Source: Chloroflexota bacterium (GTDB lineage Bacteria; Chloroflexota; Anaerolineae; Anaerolineales; Anaerolineaceae). From it: a DNA stretch of 8,976 nt. The DNA is taken from assembly GCA_021796375.1 (NCBI GenBank), contig JAJYJF010000065.1, positions 1 through 8,976 on the forward strand, in the 5' to 3' direction. The notes under the pieces are model-generated. The model searched no databases and was not told the origin of the DNA. It worked only from the letters and a program-made list of their open reading frames with translations. Made by a program: the position numbers and the translations under genes. Positions 1 through 6,491 of this stretch are shown here, piece by piece. Position 1 is the first letter of the stretch; each line of letters starts with the position of its first letter.

Positions 1-300
1 CGCATCGGTGGGGAATGAAAGCCGGGCCAGCTGCTCGCGGACCGTGTAGCTGGCCTCGCTCTGGCCCGGGACCAGAACCCAGCGGGCCGCTCCGCCGGCC
101 GACGCGGGAGCCGGGGATCCGGCAGGCGTGCCGGCCGTGACCGGGATCGCCGACGGCGCGGGTTGCGAGGCCGTCGGGCTGGCCGAAGCGCCGGCCGGGG
201 CGGTCGGGCTCGCGGCAGAGGAAGCGGCGGCGGCGCAGCCCGCCAGGATCATCCCGGCGATGAGGACCAGGCTGGTGAAACGAATGGCAGATAAATGCAT
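1..300 (-). CDS. YceI-family lipoprotein, N-terminal part (runs off left edge)
   Basis: Exactly 100 codons are visible before the window ends. Residues 1-22 form a lipoprotein signal peptide: short charged start, hydrophobic core (SLVLIAGMI) and lipobox L19-A20-G21-C22, so Cys22 should be lipidated and the protein anchored outside the cytoplasmic membrane. Residues 23 to about 73 are an Ala/Ser/Pro/Thr-rich linker of low complexity. From residue 74 the sequence 'RWVLVPGQSEASYTVREQL' matches the opening beta strands of YceI-like domains, which form a lipocalin-like barrel that binds isoprenoid or other hydrophobic ligands in characterised members. The ligand here is unknown. I chose ATG 300 because AAGGGG lies 6 nt upstream. 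An in-frame ATG at 315 would add MKGIS but has no visible ribosome binding site. The gene has its own promoter and is separated from the permease gene behind it by a terminator. Family call is moderately sure because only the start of the domain is seen. Confidence 0.72.
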   Translation of the reverse strand, partial: MHLSAIRFTSLVLIAGMILAGCAAAASSAASPTAPAGASASPTASQPAPSAIPVTAGTPAGSPAPASAGGAARWVLVPGQSEASYTVREQLARLSFPTDA

Positions 301-306
301 GGAAAT

Positions 307-312
307 CCCCTT
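307..312 (-). promoter_or_regulatory. Ribosome binding site of the YceI lipoprotein gene
   Basis: AAGGGG on the minus strand lies 6 nt before ATG 300. It lies inside the coding sequence that would result from the alternative in-frame ATG at 315, so it favours the shorter start. Confidence 0.5.
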
Positions 313-345
313 CATCAAATATTTATACTAAAAAGGTATATCGGA

Positions 346-358
346 CCGTATTATACGG
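346..358 (-). promoter_or_regulatory. Probable -10 box inside a 13-nt palindrome upstream of the YceI gene
   Basis: The minus strand carries a perfect TATAAT at 355-350, about 50 nt before the start codon at 300 and in an AT-rich stretch unlike its surroundings. No good -35 hexamer is seen 16-18 nt upstream; TTGTCA is present but only 11 nt away. The -10 box is embedded in a perfect odd-centred palindrome, CCGTATTATACGG. That could be an operator for a dimeric repressor overlapping the promoter, though the operator role is inference from symmetry and position alone. Confidence 0.45.
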
Positions 359-410
359 GTTTTGGATGACAAATTGATGAAGGGGGTTTTCTTAGAAATT
401 CAGGGTGGGT

Positions 411-449
411 AAAAAGAGGCCGGGCGGCCCAAGAGCTTCCCCGCCCGGC
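411..449 (-). terminator. Rho-independent terminator of the MFS permease gene
   Basis: On the minus strand a 9-bp perfect GC stem (GCCGGGCGG pairing with CCGCCCGGC; plus-strand arms 441-449 and 419-427) encloses a 13-nt loop and is followed by CCTCTTTTT. It begins 12 nt after the permease stop codon, the expected place. It separates the permease transcript from the downstream lipoprotein gene. On the plus strand the stem is not followed by a T run, so it should work in one direction only. Confidence 0.85.
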
Positions 450-461
450 GCCGGGAAAAAG

Positions 462-2003
462 CTAATCCGCCGTGGCCGCGGGGACCGGCGGCGCGCCCTT
501 GGACGCGCCCGAAACCGCCTTGCCCTGCTCCATCGCCTTGCGCACGTTCACCAGCGGCAGCAGCGCCAGCCCAAGCAGGAAGAAGATGATCACCGAGACG
601 ATCCCCAGGCGCATGCTCCCGAACAGCTGGTTGACCAGCCCGAACAGGAAGGTGCCCAGCCAGGAGGTCCCGCGCTCGCTGATCTCATAGAAGCTGTAGA
701 ACTCGGCTTCCTGGTCCCGGGGGATCATCTGCGCGAACAGGCTGCGGCTGAGCGCCTGGCTGCCGCCCAGCACCAGCGCGATCACAAAGCCCAGCAGCCA
801 GAACTCGAGCTGCCGCTCCTGCATGCCCAGCACCAGGGCGGTGCTGCGCATCCCGGCATAGGCGTAGATCACCACCGCGCTCCAGATCACCAGGCTCCCC
901 AGGATGGTATTCCTGGCGCCAATCCGCCCGGCCACCCAGCCGAACCCCAGCGCGCCCAGGTACGCGACGAACTGGATCATCAGGATGACCAGGATCAGCA
1001 TGGTGGACGACATGCCGAGCTCCAGGGCGGCATAGATGGCTGAAACGGAGATCACCGTCTGGATGCCGTCGTTGTAGAGCAGGTACGCCACCAGGTATTT
1101 CATCGCCTCGGGCAGGCTGCGCGCCTTGCGCGCGATGAAGAGCGCCAGCACCACGATCGGCCCGCCGCCGGGCACCAGCGCCAGCCAGATCGGCACGCGC
1201 AGCAGGAACAGCAGCGGGATCGCCAGCGGCAGCACCATCAGCAGGGTGACCAGACCCGCGGGGATTTCCATGAGCGACGCCAGCTGTCTGAAACCGATGG
1301 AGAAGTACGTTTCTCCCTGCGGGAGCGGCCTGATGGCATGCCGCGGGCGCAGGGCGGCAAACGTGATGAAAGAAAAGCCCAGCCACCAGACCCCGGCGGA
1401 GGCCAGGCTGATCCGGGCCACCAGCCCCTGCGAGATCCCCAGCTTGTTCGCGAAGAGGTACAGCACCAGGTTCAGCACCAGCAGGATCCCACCGCCCAGA
1501 TAGCCCATCGCCCAGCCGTAAGCCGAGACGCGGTCGCGCTCCGGCTCGCTGGCGATGTTGGGCAGGTAGGAGTTGTAAAAAACCACGCTGGCGCCGAAGG
1601 CCAGGTTGGCCAGCAGGAACAGCAGCCCGCCCAACCAGTAGCCGCCCGGCAGGATGAAGATCATCGCGATGGTCGCAAGCGCCCCGAGGATGCAGAAAGC
1701 CTGCATCAGCTGCTTGCGCAGGTGGGAGTAATCGGCCAGCGCTCCCAGGATTGGCAGGAAGGTCACCTCGAGCAGGACGGAGGCCGAGACGCAGTAGGTA
1801 AAAAACGAGTCGTAGCGCAGCGGCACGCCCAGGAGGTAAACCAGCCCCGAGGCATCCGCGCCGGCCTTGGTGACCGAGGTCAGGTACGGCCCGAGGAAGA
1901 CGGTCACAACCGTGGTGCTGAAGGCGCTGTTGGCCCAGTCGTACATGGCCCAGCCGAAAATCTCGTGCTTGTCGTTCACACTGGATTCGCCTTGAATGCT
2001 CAT
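462..2003 (-). CDS. UMF1/Atg22-like major facilitator permease
   Basis: The protein has 513 residues and is an integral membrane protein with alternating hydrophobic stretches along most of its length. Family hallmarks of the Atg22-like/UMF1 branch of the MFS are clear: WAMYDWANSAF near residues 18-28, ADYSHLRK near 90-97, YNSYLP near 143-148, LLYNDGIQTVI near 308-318, and GGSQALSRSLFAQMIPRDQE followed by FYSFYEISERG at 413-445. Yeast Atg22 exports amino acids from the vacuole; substrates of bacterial members are mostly unknown, so no substrate is assigned. The central loop (about residues 247-292), usually hydrophilic and short, here holds two extra hydrophobic segments, giving perhaps 14 rather than 12 helices. 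The Ala/Pro-rich C-terminal tail is probably cytoplasmic. ATG 2003 is preceded by GGAG with 7-nt spacing. The gene stands alone, with its own promoter and terminator, divergent from hisC. Confidence 0.88.
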   Translation of the reverse strand: MSIQGESSVNDKHEIFGWAMYDWANSAFSTTVVTVFLGPYLTSVTKAGADASGLVYLLGVPLRYDSFFTYCVSASVLLEVTFLPILGALADYSHLRKQLMQAFCILGALATIAMIFILPGGYWLGGLLFLLANLAFGASVVFYNSYLPNIASEPERDRVSAYGWAMGYLGGGILLVLNLVLYLFANKLGISQGLVARISLASAGVWWLGFSFITFAALRPRHAIRPLPQGETYFSIGFRQLASLMEIPAGLVTLLMVLPLAIPLLFLLRVPIWLALVPGGGPIVVLALFIARKARSLPEAMKYLVAYLLYNDGIQTVISVSAIYAALELGMSSTMLILVILMIQFVAYLGALGFGWVAGRIGARNTILGSLVIWSAVVIYAYAGMRSTALVLGMQERQLEFWLLGFVIALVLGGSQALSRSLFAQMIPRDQEAEFYSFYEISERGTSWLGTFLFGLVNQLFGSMRLGIVSVIIFFLLGLALLPLVNVRKAMEQGKAVSGASKGAPPVPAATAD

Positions 2004-2046
2004 GGAGATGCTCCACCGCGACCGGATTTTTAAGAGGCCCGAGGTC

Positions 2047-2055
2047 TATACTATA
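2047..2055. promoter_or_regulatory. Divergent promoter core for the permease and hisC genes
   Basis: The 207 bp between the divergent start codons contain TATACTATA. Read on the minus strand it gives an extended -10, TGG-TATAGT (box at 2055-2050), about 47 nt before the permease ATG. Read on the plus strand it gives TATACT (2047-2052), about 160 nt before the hisC ATG. Neither direction has a convincing -35 hexamer. The minus-strand promoter is the stronger call because of the TGN extension and leader length; the plus-strand one is tentative. I saw no other strong promoter in the intergenic stretch. Confidence 0.42.
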
Positions 2056-2198
2056 CCAGAAAACAGGTGGATTTCGTTTAATTCGTGGGAAACATCCCGC
2101 AGCGGATGGAAGGGCGAAACCCGCGCCGTGAAGCCAAAATTAGCGGAGATCAACTACAATTGGGAGGTGACCGCCCATCCAACCAAGAGCCGCCCACC

Positions 2199-2203
2199 GG
2201 AGG
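2199..2203 (+). promoter_or_regulatory. Ribosome binding site fixing the hisC start
   Basis: A full GGAGG lies 7 nt before ATG 2211. The reading frame stays open upstream to an ATG at 2085, but that one has no such site and its extra residues look non-homologous to the family, so 2211 is preferred. Confidence 0.85.
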
Positions 2204-2210
2204 AAAATTC

Positions 2211-3356
2211 ATGGTGAATCTCGAGCAGCTGGCTAGGCCGTGCATCCTGGCGCGCAAAGACTATATCCCCGGCAAGCCGGTGGAAGAAGTCCGCCGGGAG
2301 CTGGGGATCGCGGACGTCATCAAGCTGGCGTCCAACGAGAACCCGCTGGGGACCTCTCCCCTGGCGCTGCAGGCCATGGCGCGTGAGATCGAGCGCAACG
2401 CCAACCGCTATCCCGAAAGCCTGAGCCCGGAGCTGGCCGGCCGACTGGCGGAGATCCACGGGCTGCAGCCCGGGCAGGTCTACCTGGATAACGGCCTGGA
2501 CGGGGTGATCACCCGCATCGGGATGACCTTCCTGAACCCCGGGGATGAGGTGGTCTTTGGCCAGGTCACTTTCCCCGCCTACGCCAATGCCGCCAGCCGC
2601 ATGAACGCCCGCCTGGTCCCGGCGGGGATGACGCCCGGCCTGCGCATCGACGTGGATGCCGTTCTCGGCGCCCTCACCGGCCGGACGAAGCTGATTTTCC
2701 TCTGCAACCCCAACAACCCCACCGGGACGATCCTCACCCGCGCGGAATACCGCCGCGTGCTGGACCACCTCCCGGACACCGCCCTGCTGGTGATGGACGA
2801 AGCCTACGCCGATTTCGCGGACGATGCGGAGTATCCCCGGGCGGCCGCAGACCTTCCCGACCACCCGAACCTGATCGTGCTGCGCACCTTCTCCAAGGTG
2901 ATGGGGCTGGCGGGCCTGCGGTTGGGCTACGCGCTGGCGCAGGCGCCGCTGGTGCGGCTGCTCGCCAGGTCGCGCGAACCGTTCCCGGTCAACCGGGCTG
3001 CCCAGGCCGGGGCGCTGGCCGCCCTGGAGGACCGCGATTTCTACGAGCGCACCCTGCAGAACAACCGGGCAGGCCGCGCCTTTTACGCGCAGGCCCTGGC
3101 GGGCCTGGGCATCCGCAGCATCCCCAGCCAGGCGAACTTCATCCTGATCGACCTGGGCCAGCCGGCTCGGCCGGTCTTCCAGGCTATGCTGAGGCTGGGG
3201 GTGATCGTACGGCCCATCGACGAGCCGGGGCTGGAGAATTACCTGCGCATCTCGATCGGCCTTCCAGAAGAGAACCAGCGCGCGGTCGCGGCGCTGGCGA
3301 AAGCGCTCGGCGGTTCGACCCCCGCCCGGGCAACCAACACAAAGGAGACAGCATGA
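2211..3356 (+). CDS. hisC: Histidinol-phosphate-aminotransferase-like PLP aminotransferase
   Basis: This 381-residue cytosolic fold-type I aminotransferase has normal length for HisC (about 350-380). The N-terminus YIPGKP ... IKLASNENPLG ... NRYPE is the typical HisC opening. CNPNNPTGT begins near residue 165 (cofactor and substrate site), MDEAYADF follows near 199-206, and RTFSKVMGLAGLRLGY contains Lys229, the expected Schiff-base lysine for pyridoxal phosphate. ANFILIDLG and the late RISIGLPEEN region complete the fold. HisC converts imidazole-acetol phosphate to histidinol phosphate with glutamate as amino donor, but close relatives transaminate aromatic or other amino acids. No other histidine gene is nearby, and the stop codon overlaps the start of an acyl-CoA synthetase, so a catabolic or broad-specificity role is equally possible. 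Fold certain, substrate not. Confidence 0.85.
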   Translation: MVNLEQLARPCILARKDYIPGKPVEEVRRELGIADVIKLASNENPLGTSPLALQAMAREIERNANRYPESLSPELAGRLAEIHGLQPGQVYLDNGLDGVITRIGMTFLNPGDEVVFGQVTFPAYANAASRMNARLVPAGMTPGLRIDVDAVLGALTGRTKLIFLCNPNNPTGTILTRAEYRRVLDHLPDTALLVMDEAYADFADDAEYPRAAADLPDHPNLIVLRTFSKVMGLAGLRLGYALAQAPLVRLLARSREPFPVNRAAQAGALAALEDRDFYERTLQNNRAGRAFYAQALAGLGIRSIPSQANFILIDLGQPARPVFQAMLRLGVIVRPIDEPGLENYLRISIGLPEENQRAVAALAKALGGSTPARATNTKETA

Positions 3357-5413
3357 CACTCGAGAACCTCTTCACCCCACGCTCGCTGGCGGTCGTCGGA
3401 TCCGCTTCGCCCGGAAAGCTGGGCGCCGTCCTGATCCGCGCCGTGCTGGATGGCGGCTTCGCCGGCCCGGTCTACGCCGTCAACCCGAAGTCTCAGGGGG
3501 TCGACAGCGTGCCGGGGTATCCGTCGATCGAAGCCATCGGCCAGCCGGTCGACCTGGCGGTGATCGCCTCCCCGGCCGGCAGCGTGGTGGACGTGCTCGA
3601 GGACTGCGGAAAGGCCGGGACGCGCGCGGCGGTGGTGATCACCTCCGGGTTCGGTGAGACCGGCAACCACGCGGGCGAGGCCGCGCTGCTCGAGACCGCC
3701 CGCCGGCACGGCATCCGCATGGTCGGGCCAAACTGCGCCGGGATCGCCAACACCCACCACCGCCTGTTCCCCACCCTGGAGTGGCACCCGCCGCAGGGCG
3801 AGGTGGCCCTGGTGACCCAGAGCGGCGCGCTGGGCGGGGTGGTGCTGGCCTGGGCGGCGGAGCAGGGGCTGGGAATCTCAAAATTTATCAGCTACGGGAA
3901 CGGGGCCGACCTGGGGCAGGAAGAGCTGCTCCACTACCTGAGCGGCGACCCGCAGACGCGGGTGGTTGCCCTGTACATCGAGAGCGTCCGGAACGGGCGC
4001 TCCTTCATGGAGGCCTTATCGGCCTGCGCCGCCCAGAAGCCCGTGGTGGTGATCAAGGCCGGCCGGACGGACGCGGGCCGGCGGGCGACCGCTTCGCACA
4101 CCGGGTCGATGGCCGGCTCGGACGCCGTCTACGAGGCGGCCATCCGCGAGTGCGGCGCGGTCCGCGCGCGCAGCGTGGAGGAGATGCTCGACCTGTGCCG
4201 GGCGTTCACCACCACCTGCCTGCCGCGCGGACGCCGGGTGGCGGTGGTGACCAACTCCGGCGGGCCGGGCGTGCTGGCCGCCGACCAGGCGGCCGAGCTC
4301 GGGCTGGAGGTCCCCGAGCCGAGCCTGGCGCTGAAAGAGCGCCTGCGCGAGTTCCTCTCCGCCAACTGCTCGCTGCGCAACCCGATCGACCTGACCGTCG
4401 AAGGCACGCCGGACGGCTTCCGCAAAGCCCTCGCGGCGATGCTCGAGGAAGAATACGACGCGGCGATCGCGATCAACGTTGCCACGCCCTACCTGGACAG
4501 CGTCGGCCTGGCCCGCGGCGTGGCGGGCGGGACGGCCGCGAGCGGCAAGCCCTGCCTGGCCAGCTTCCTGCCGCCCCAGCTCTCGCGCGAGCCCGAGCAG
4601 CTGCTGAAACAGAGCGGCATCCCCAACTACGCCAGCGGCGAGCGAGCCGCGGCCGCCCTGGCTCACCTGGCGGCCTACAGCGAAGCCCAGCGCCAGCCCG
4701 CCGCCGTCTCCCCGGGGAAATACCGCGAGTCCGCCCCGGCGGAGCGGGCCGACCGCCTGTTTGGGGGCCGCCGAGCGCTGCTCGAGCCGGAGGCGATGGA
4801 ATGGCTGAAAAGCGAGGGGATCCCCGTGCCGCCGTTCGCCCTGGCAGCCTCGCCGGAGGAAGCCGCACAAGCGGCGGCGCGGATCGGCTTCCCGGTGGTG
4901 ATGAAGGTCGTCTCGCCGGATATCCTGCACAAGTCCGATCAGGGCGGGGTGATCCTGAACATCCGGGGAGAAAAGGCCGCCCGGGCAGCTTTTGAGAAGA
5001 TCCGCGCCGCCGCGGCCGGGAAAGACTTCCGCGGGGCGATCCTCTACCCGATGGTCAAGGCCGGGCGGGAGGTGCTGGTCGGGATGACGGGCGATCCGCA
5101 GTTCGGGCCGGTGGTGGCTTTCGGCCTGGGCGGCATCTACACCGAGATCTGGCGCGACGTGGCCCTGCGCGTGGCGCCGGTGACCGCCGCGGAGGCGCAC
5201 GAAATGATCCGCAGCCTGCGCTCCTTCCCGCTGCTGGCGGGCGCCCGCGGCGGGCGGCGCTCAGACCTGGACGCGCTGGCGGAGATGCTCGCCCGCTTTT
5301 CACAGCTGCCCCTGGAATTCCCCGAGGTGGGCGAGATCGACCTCAACCCGGTGTTCGTCTTCGAAAAGGGGCTGGCCGTCGGCGATGCGCGGGTCATCCG
5401 CCGGGCGGATTAG
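3353..5413 (+). CDS. NDP-forming acyl-CoA synthetase (fused alpha and beta parts)
   Basis: This 686-residue cytosolic enzyme is of the ADP-forming acetyl/acyl-CoA synthetase type: acyl-CoA + ADP + phosphate to acid + CoA + ATP, reversible. Domains in order: CoA-binding Rossmann domain (about 5-130; LAVVGSASPGKLG, VVITSGFGE, VGPNCAGI), succinyl-CoA-ligase-like flavodoxin domains (about 148-460; LVTQSGALGG, then ATASHTGSMAGSD), and an ATP-grasp domain (about 470-686; FPVVMKVVSPDILHKSDQGG, ending in EIDLNPVFVFE). His249 in ASHTG and His526 in LHKSD sit where the family's phosphate-carrying histidines are expected, so the active site looks intact. Many homologues are split into two chains; here all parts are in one. 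The start ATG overlaps the aminotransferase stop in ATGA, with AGGAG 5 nt upstream, so the two are translationally coupled. The acyl group is unknown; acetate, propionate and branched-chain acids are all possible. No acetyltransferase (Pat) domain is present. Confidence 0.9.
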   Translation: MTLENLFTPRSLAVVGSASPGKLGAVLIRAVLDGGFAGPVYAVNPKSQGVDSVPGYPSIEAIGQPVDLAVIASPAGSVVDVLEDCGKAGTRAAVVITSGFGETGNHAGEAALLETARRHGIRMVGPNCAGIANTHHRLFPTLEWHPPQGEVALVTQSGALGGVVLAWAAEQGLGISKFISYGNGADLGQEELLHYLSGDPQTRVVALYIESVRNGRSFMEALSACAAQKPVVVIKAGRTDAGRRATASHTGSMAGSDAVYEAAIRECGAVRARSVEEMLDLCRAFTTTCLPRGRRVAVVTNSGGPGVLAADQAAELGLEVPEPSLALKERLREFLSANCSLRNPIDLTVEGTPDGFRKALAAMLEEEYDAAIAINVATPYLDSVGLARGVAGGTAASGKPCLASFLPPQLSREPEQLLKQSGIPNYASGERAAAALAHLAAYSEAQRQPAAVSPGKYRESAPAERADRLFGGRRALLEPEAMEWLKSEGIPVPPFALAASPEEAAQAAARIGFPVVMKVVSPDILHKSDQGGVILNIRGEKAARAAFEKIRAAAAGKDFRGAILYPMVKAGREVLVGMTGDPQFGPVVAFGLGGIYTEIWRDVALRVAPVTAAEAHEMIRSLRSFPLLAGARGGRRSDLDALAEMLARFSQLPLEFPEVGEIDLNPVFVFEKGLAVGDARVIRRAD

Positions 5414-6311
5414 CGCTCGCGGATCCAGTCGAGATGCTCGCCAGCTTGCCGCCGGCGCGGGCGCGCTCCAGCACGCGCTCGGCGGCCTTGACCACCGGGG
5501 CATCTACCATCATCCCGTCCAGGGCAAAGGCGCCCGCCCCGGCTGCCTGGTGGCGGTCGGCGGCCTCGATGATCCGGCGCGCCTGGGCGATCGCCTCGTC
5601 GCTGGGGGTGAAGGCCTCCTGCACCGGCTGCACCTGGTTGGGGTGGATGACCTGCTTGCCCGTGTAGGCCATCCCGGCGCCCTGGATCGACTCGGCGCGC
5701 AGCCCCTCAATGTTGTGGATATCCATGTAGACCATGTCGATAGACTGCAGCCCAAACGCGGCGGCGTAGGTGACGACGGCGCTGCGCGCGTAGAAGATTT
5801 CCCAGCCCGCCACCGTCCGGACCGCGCCGATATCCCCGGCCAGGTCCTCGGCGCCGAAGATCAACGCCTGCAGGCGCGGGTCCGCGCTGGCGATCTCGCG
5901 CAGGTTGACGATCGACCGGGCGGTTTCGATCAGCGCCAGCAGGGCGATCTCGCCTTCGGGCCAGCCGTTCTCGCGCTCGAAGTCCGTGAGCTGCTCGCTG
6001 ACCCAGGCGATCTGGCCCGCCTCGCGCACCTTGGGGATGACGATCCCCTCCGGCCGGGCGGGCAGGACGGCCTGCAGGTCGGCGGCTTCGCGCCCCGACC
6101 CGGCCGGGTTGATGCGCACCAGCCGCTCGGAGTGCCCGAAATCGAGCTCCTGCAGCGCCTGCCGGATGGTCGCCCGGGCTTCCGTCTTGCGATTGGCGGC
6201 CACCCCGTCCTCGATATCCATGCAGATGCAGTCCACCCCGAGCGAGATGGCTTTCTGGATCTTGTGCATGTCATCGCCTGGCATATACATCAACGCTCGC
6301 CGAACGTGCAT
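5394..6311 (-). CDS. CitE-like (HpcH/HpaI superfamily) beta-hydroxyacyl-CoA lyase
   Basis: The 305-residue protein is a TIM-barrel lyase of the CitE/CLYBL/malyl-CoA lyase group, which cleaves beta-hydroxyacyl-CoA thioesters with Mg2+. Visible motifs: RALMYMPGDD at 5-14, MDIEDGV at 31-37, substrate Arg66 in LVRIN, GIVIPKV at about 89-95, Glu129 in ALIETA and Asp156 in FGAEDLAGD (expected Mg ligands), VYMDIHN, GKQVIHPNQ at about 218-226, and GAFALDGMMVDAPVVKAAERV, whose Asp270 may be the catalytic acid. It lacks the partners CitD and CitF, so it is not a citrate lyase subunit. With MaoC and acyl-CoA carboxylase genes just upstream it resembles Rv2498c of M. tuberculosis, active on (R)-HMG-CoA and (S)-citramalyl-CoA. 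The start at 6311 has GAGG 6 nt upstream. The last 20 or so residues (GGKLASIS...) are non-conserved and overlap the convergent synthetase gene. Malyl- or methylmalyl-CoA remain alternative substrates. Confidence 0.85.
   Translation of the reverse strand: MHVRRALMYMPGDDMHKIQKAISLGVDCICMDIEDGVAANRKTEARATIRQALQELDFGHSERLVRINPAGSGREAADLQAVLPARPEGIVIPKVREAGQIAWVSEQLTDFERENGWPEGEIALLALIETARSIVNLREIASADPRLQALIFGAEDLAGDIGAVRTVAGWEIFYARSAVVTYAAAFGLQSIDMVYMDIHNIEGLRAESIQGAGMAYTGKQVIHPNQVQPVQEAFTPSDEAIAQARRIIEAADRHQAAGAGAFALDGMMVDAPVVKAAERVLERARAGGKLASISTGSASANPPGG
5396..5410. repeat. Short perfect inverted repeat in the convergent gene overlap
   Basis: ATCCGCC and GGCGGAT flank a single G, giving a compact hairpin (6 bp with a 3-nt loop). 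It lies inside the 20 bp shared by the 3' ends of the synthetase and the CitE-like gene. Neither strand has a T run after it, so it is not a classical intrinsic terminator. It may protect or pause transcript ends, or may simply reflect coding constraints. Confidence 0.4.
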
Positions 6312-6326
6312 GGTTCACCTCAAAAG

Positions 6327-6491
6327 AATATTCACCGCAGAGGGCGCAGAGATCGCGGAGAAAAGACAGAGATAAATTGAGAGAAGAGAACAATCATTGT
6401 AAATCCCTGGATATCAAACAATGATCTTAATCTTTGCTTTTCCCTTCCACTCCCTTTTCTCTGCGCTCTCAGCGTTCTCTGCGGTTATATT
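6327..6491. repeat. MITE-like imperfect inverted repeat between maoC and citE
   Basis: Arms of about 38 nt (6327-6365 and 6454-6491) pair at about 32 Watson-Crick positions with a few mismatches, three G-T pairs and one bulge. Each arm carries periodic CGCAGAG-type units (ACCGCAGAG..CGCAGAG..CGCGGAGAAAAG). An inner perfect 8-nt pair, ATCATTGT (6393-6400) and ACAATGAT (6418-6425), makes the whole block roughly palindromic. It is much richer in A+T than its surroundings and codes for no plausible protein. From memory, ACCGCAGAG/CGCAGAG repeats of this kind occur between genes in many unrelated bacteria; they look like non-autonomous mobile palindromes. Here the block lies in an operon, and its right arm supplies the last codons and stop of the maoC gene. 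In the transcript it would form a long hairpin between two coding regions. Confidence 0.75.

Noticed and set aside
685..2016. 443-codon frame on the minus strand shifted relative to the permease
   Set aside because: The other frame encodes a clear UMF1 permease with membrane segments; this one is Arg/Ala/Gly-rich and carries no motif.
2155..2200. GGGAGGTGACCGCCC in the hisC leader, reminiscent of the T-box core (GGGTGGTACCGCG)
   Set aside because: The conserved T-box core does not match exactly, there is no recognisable specifier stem, and no terminator hairpin with a T run lies before the hisC start. It is more likely a chance GC palindrome.
2085..2210. Upstream in-frame start for hisC at 2085
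   Set aside because: It has no ribosome binding site, and the added 42 residues do not resemble the family's N-terminus, while ATG 2211 has a perfect GGAGG.
2154..3359. 401-codon minus-strand frame opposite hisC
   Set aside because: It mirrors a gene with intact HisC motifs, has no recognisable domain and is explained by codon bias.
3781..5200. Long open frames on both strands within the acyl-CoA synthetase gene (for example 3781-4995 plus and 4016-5200 minus)
   Set aside because: Their products are Arg/Gly/Ala/Pro-rich without family motifs and lack ribosome binding sites. They are the usual out-of-frame openness of GC-rich coding DNA.
6393..6425. Promoter for citE within the repeat (minus-strand TTGATA as -35)
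   Set aside because: No acceptable -10 hexamer follows at 16-18 nt. TACAAT is only 11 nt away. I could not support a separate citE promoter.
6327..6491. CRISPR-like or small RNA interpretation of the repeated CGCAGAG units
   Set aside because: Units are short, contiguous and arranged as two inverted arms with no spacers, which fits a mobile palindrome and not a CRISPR array.
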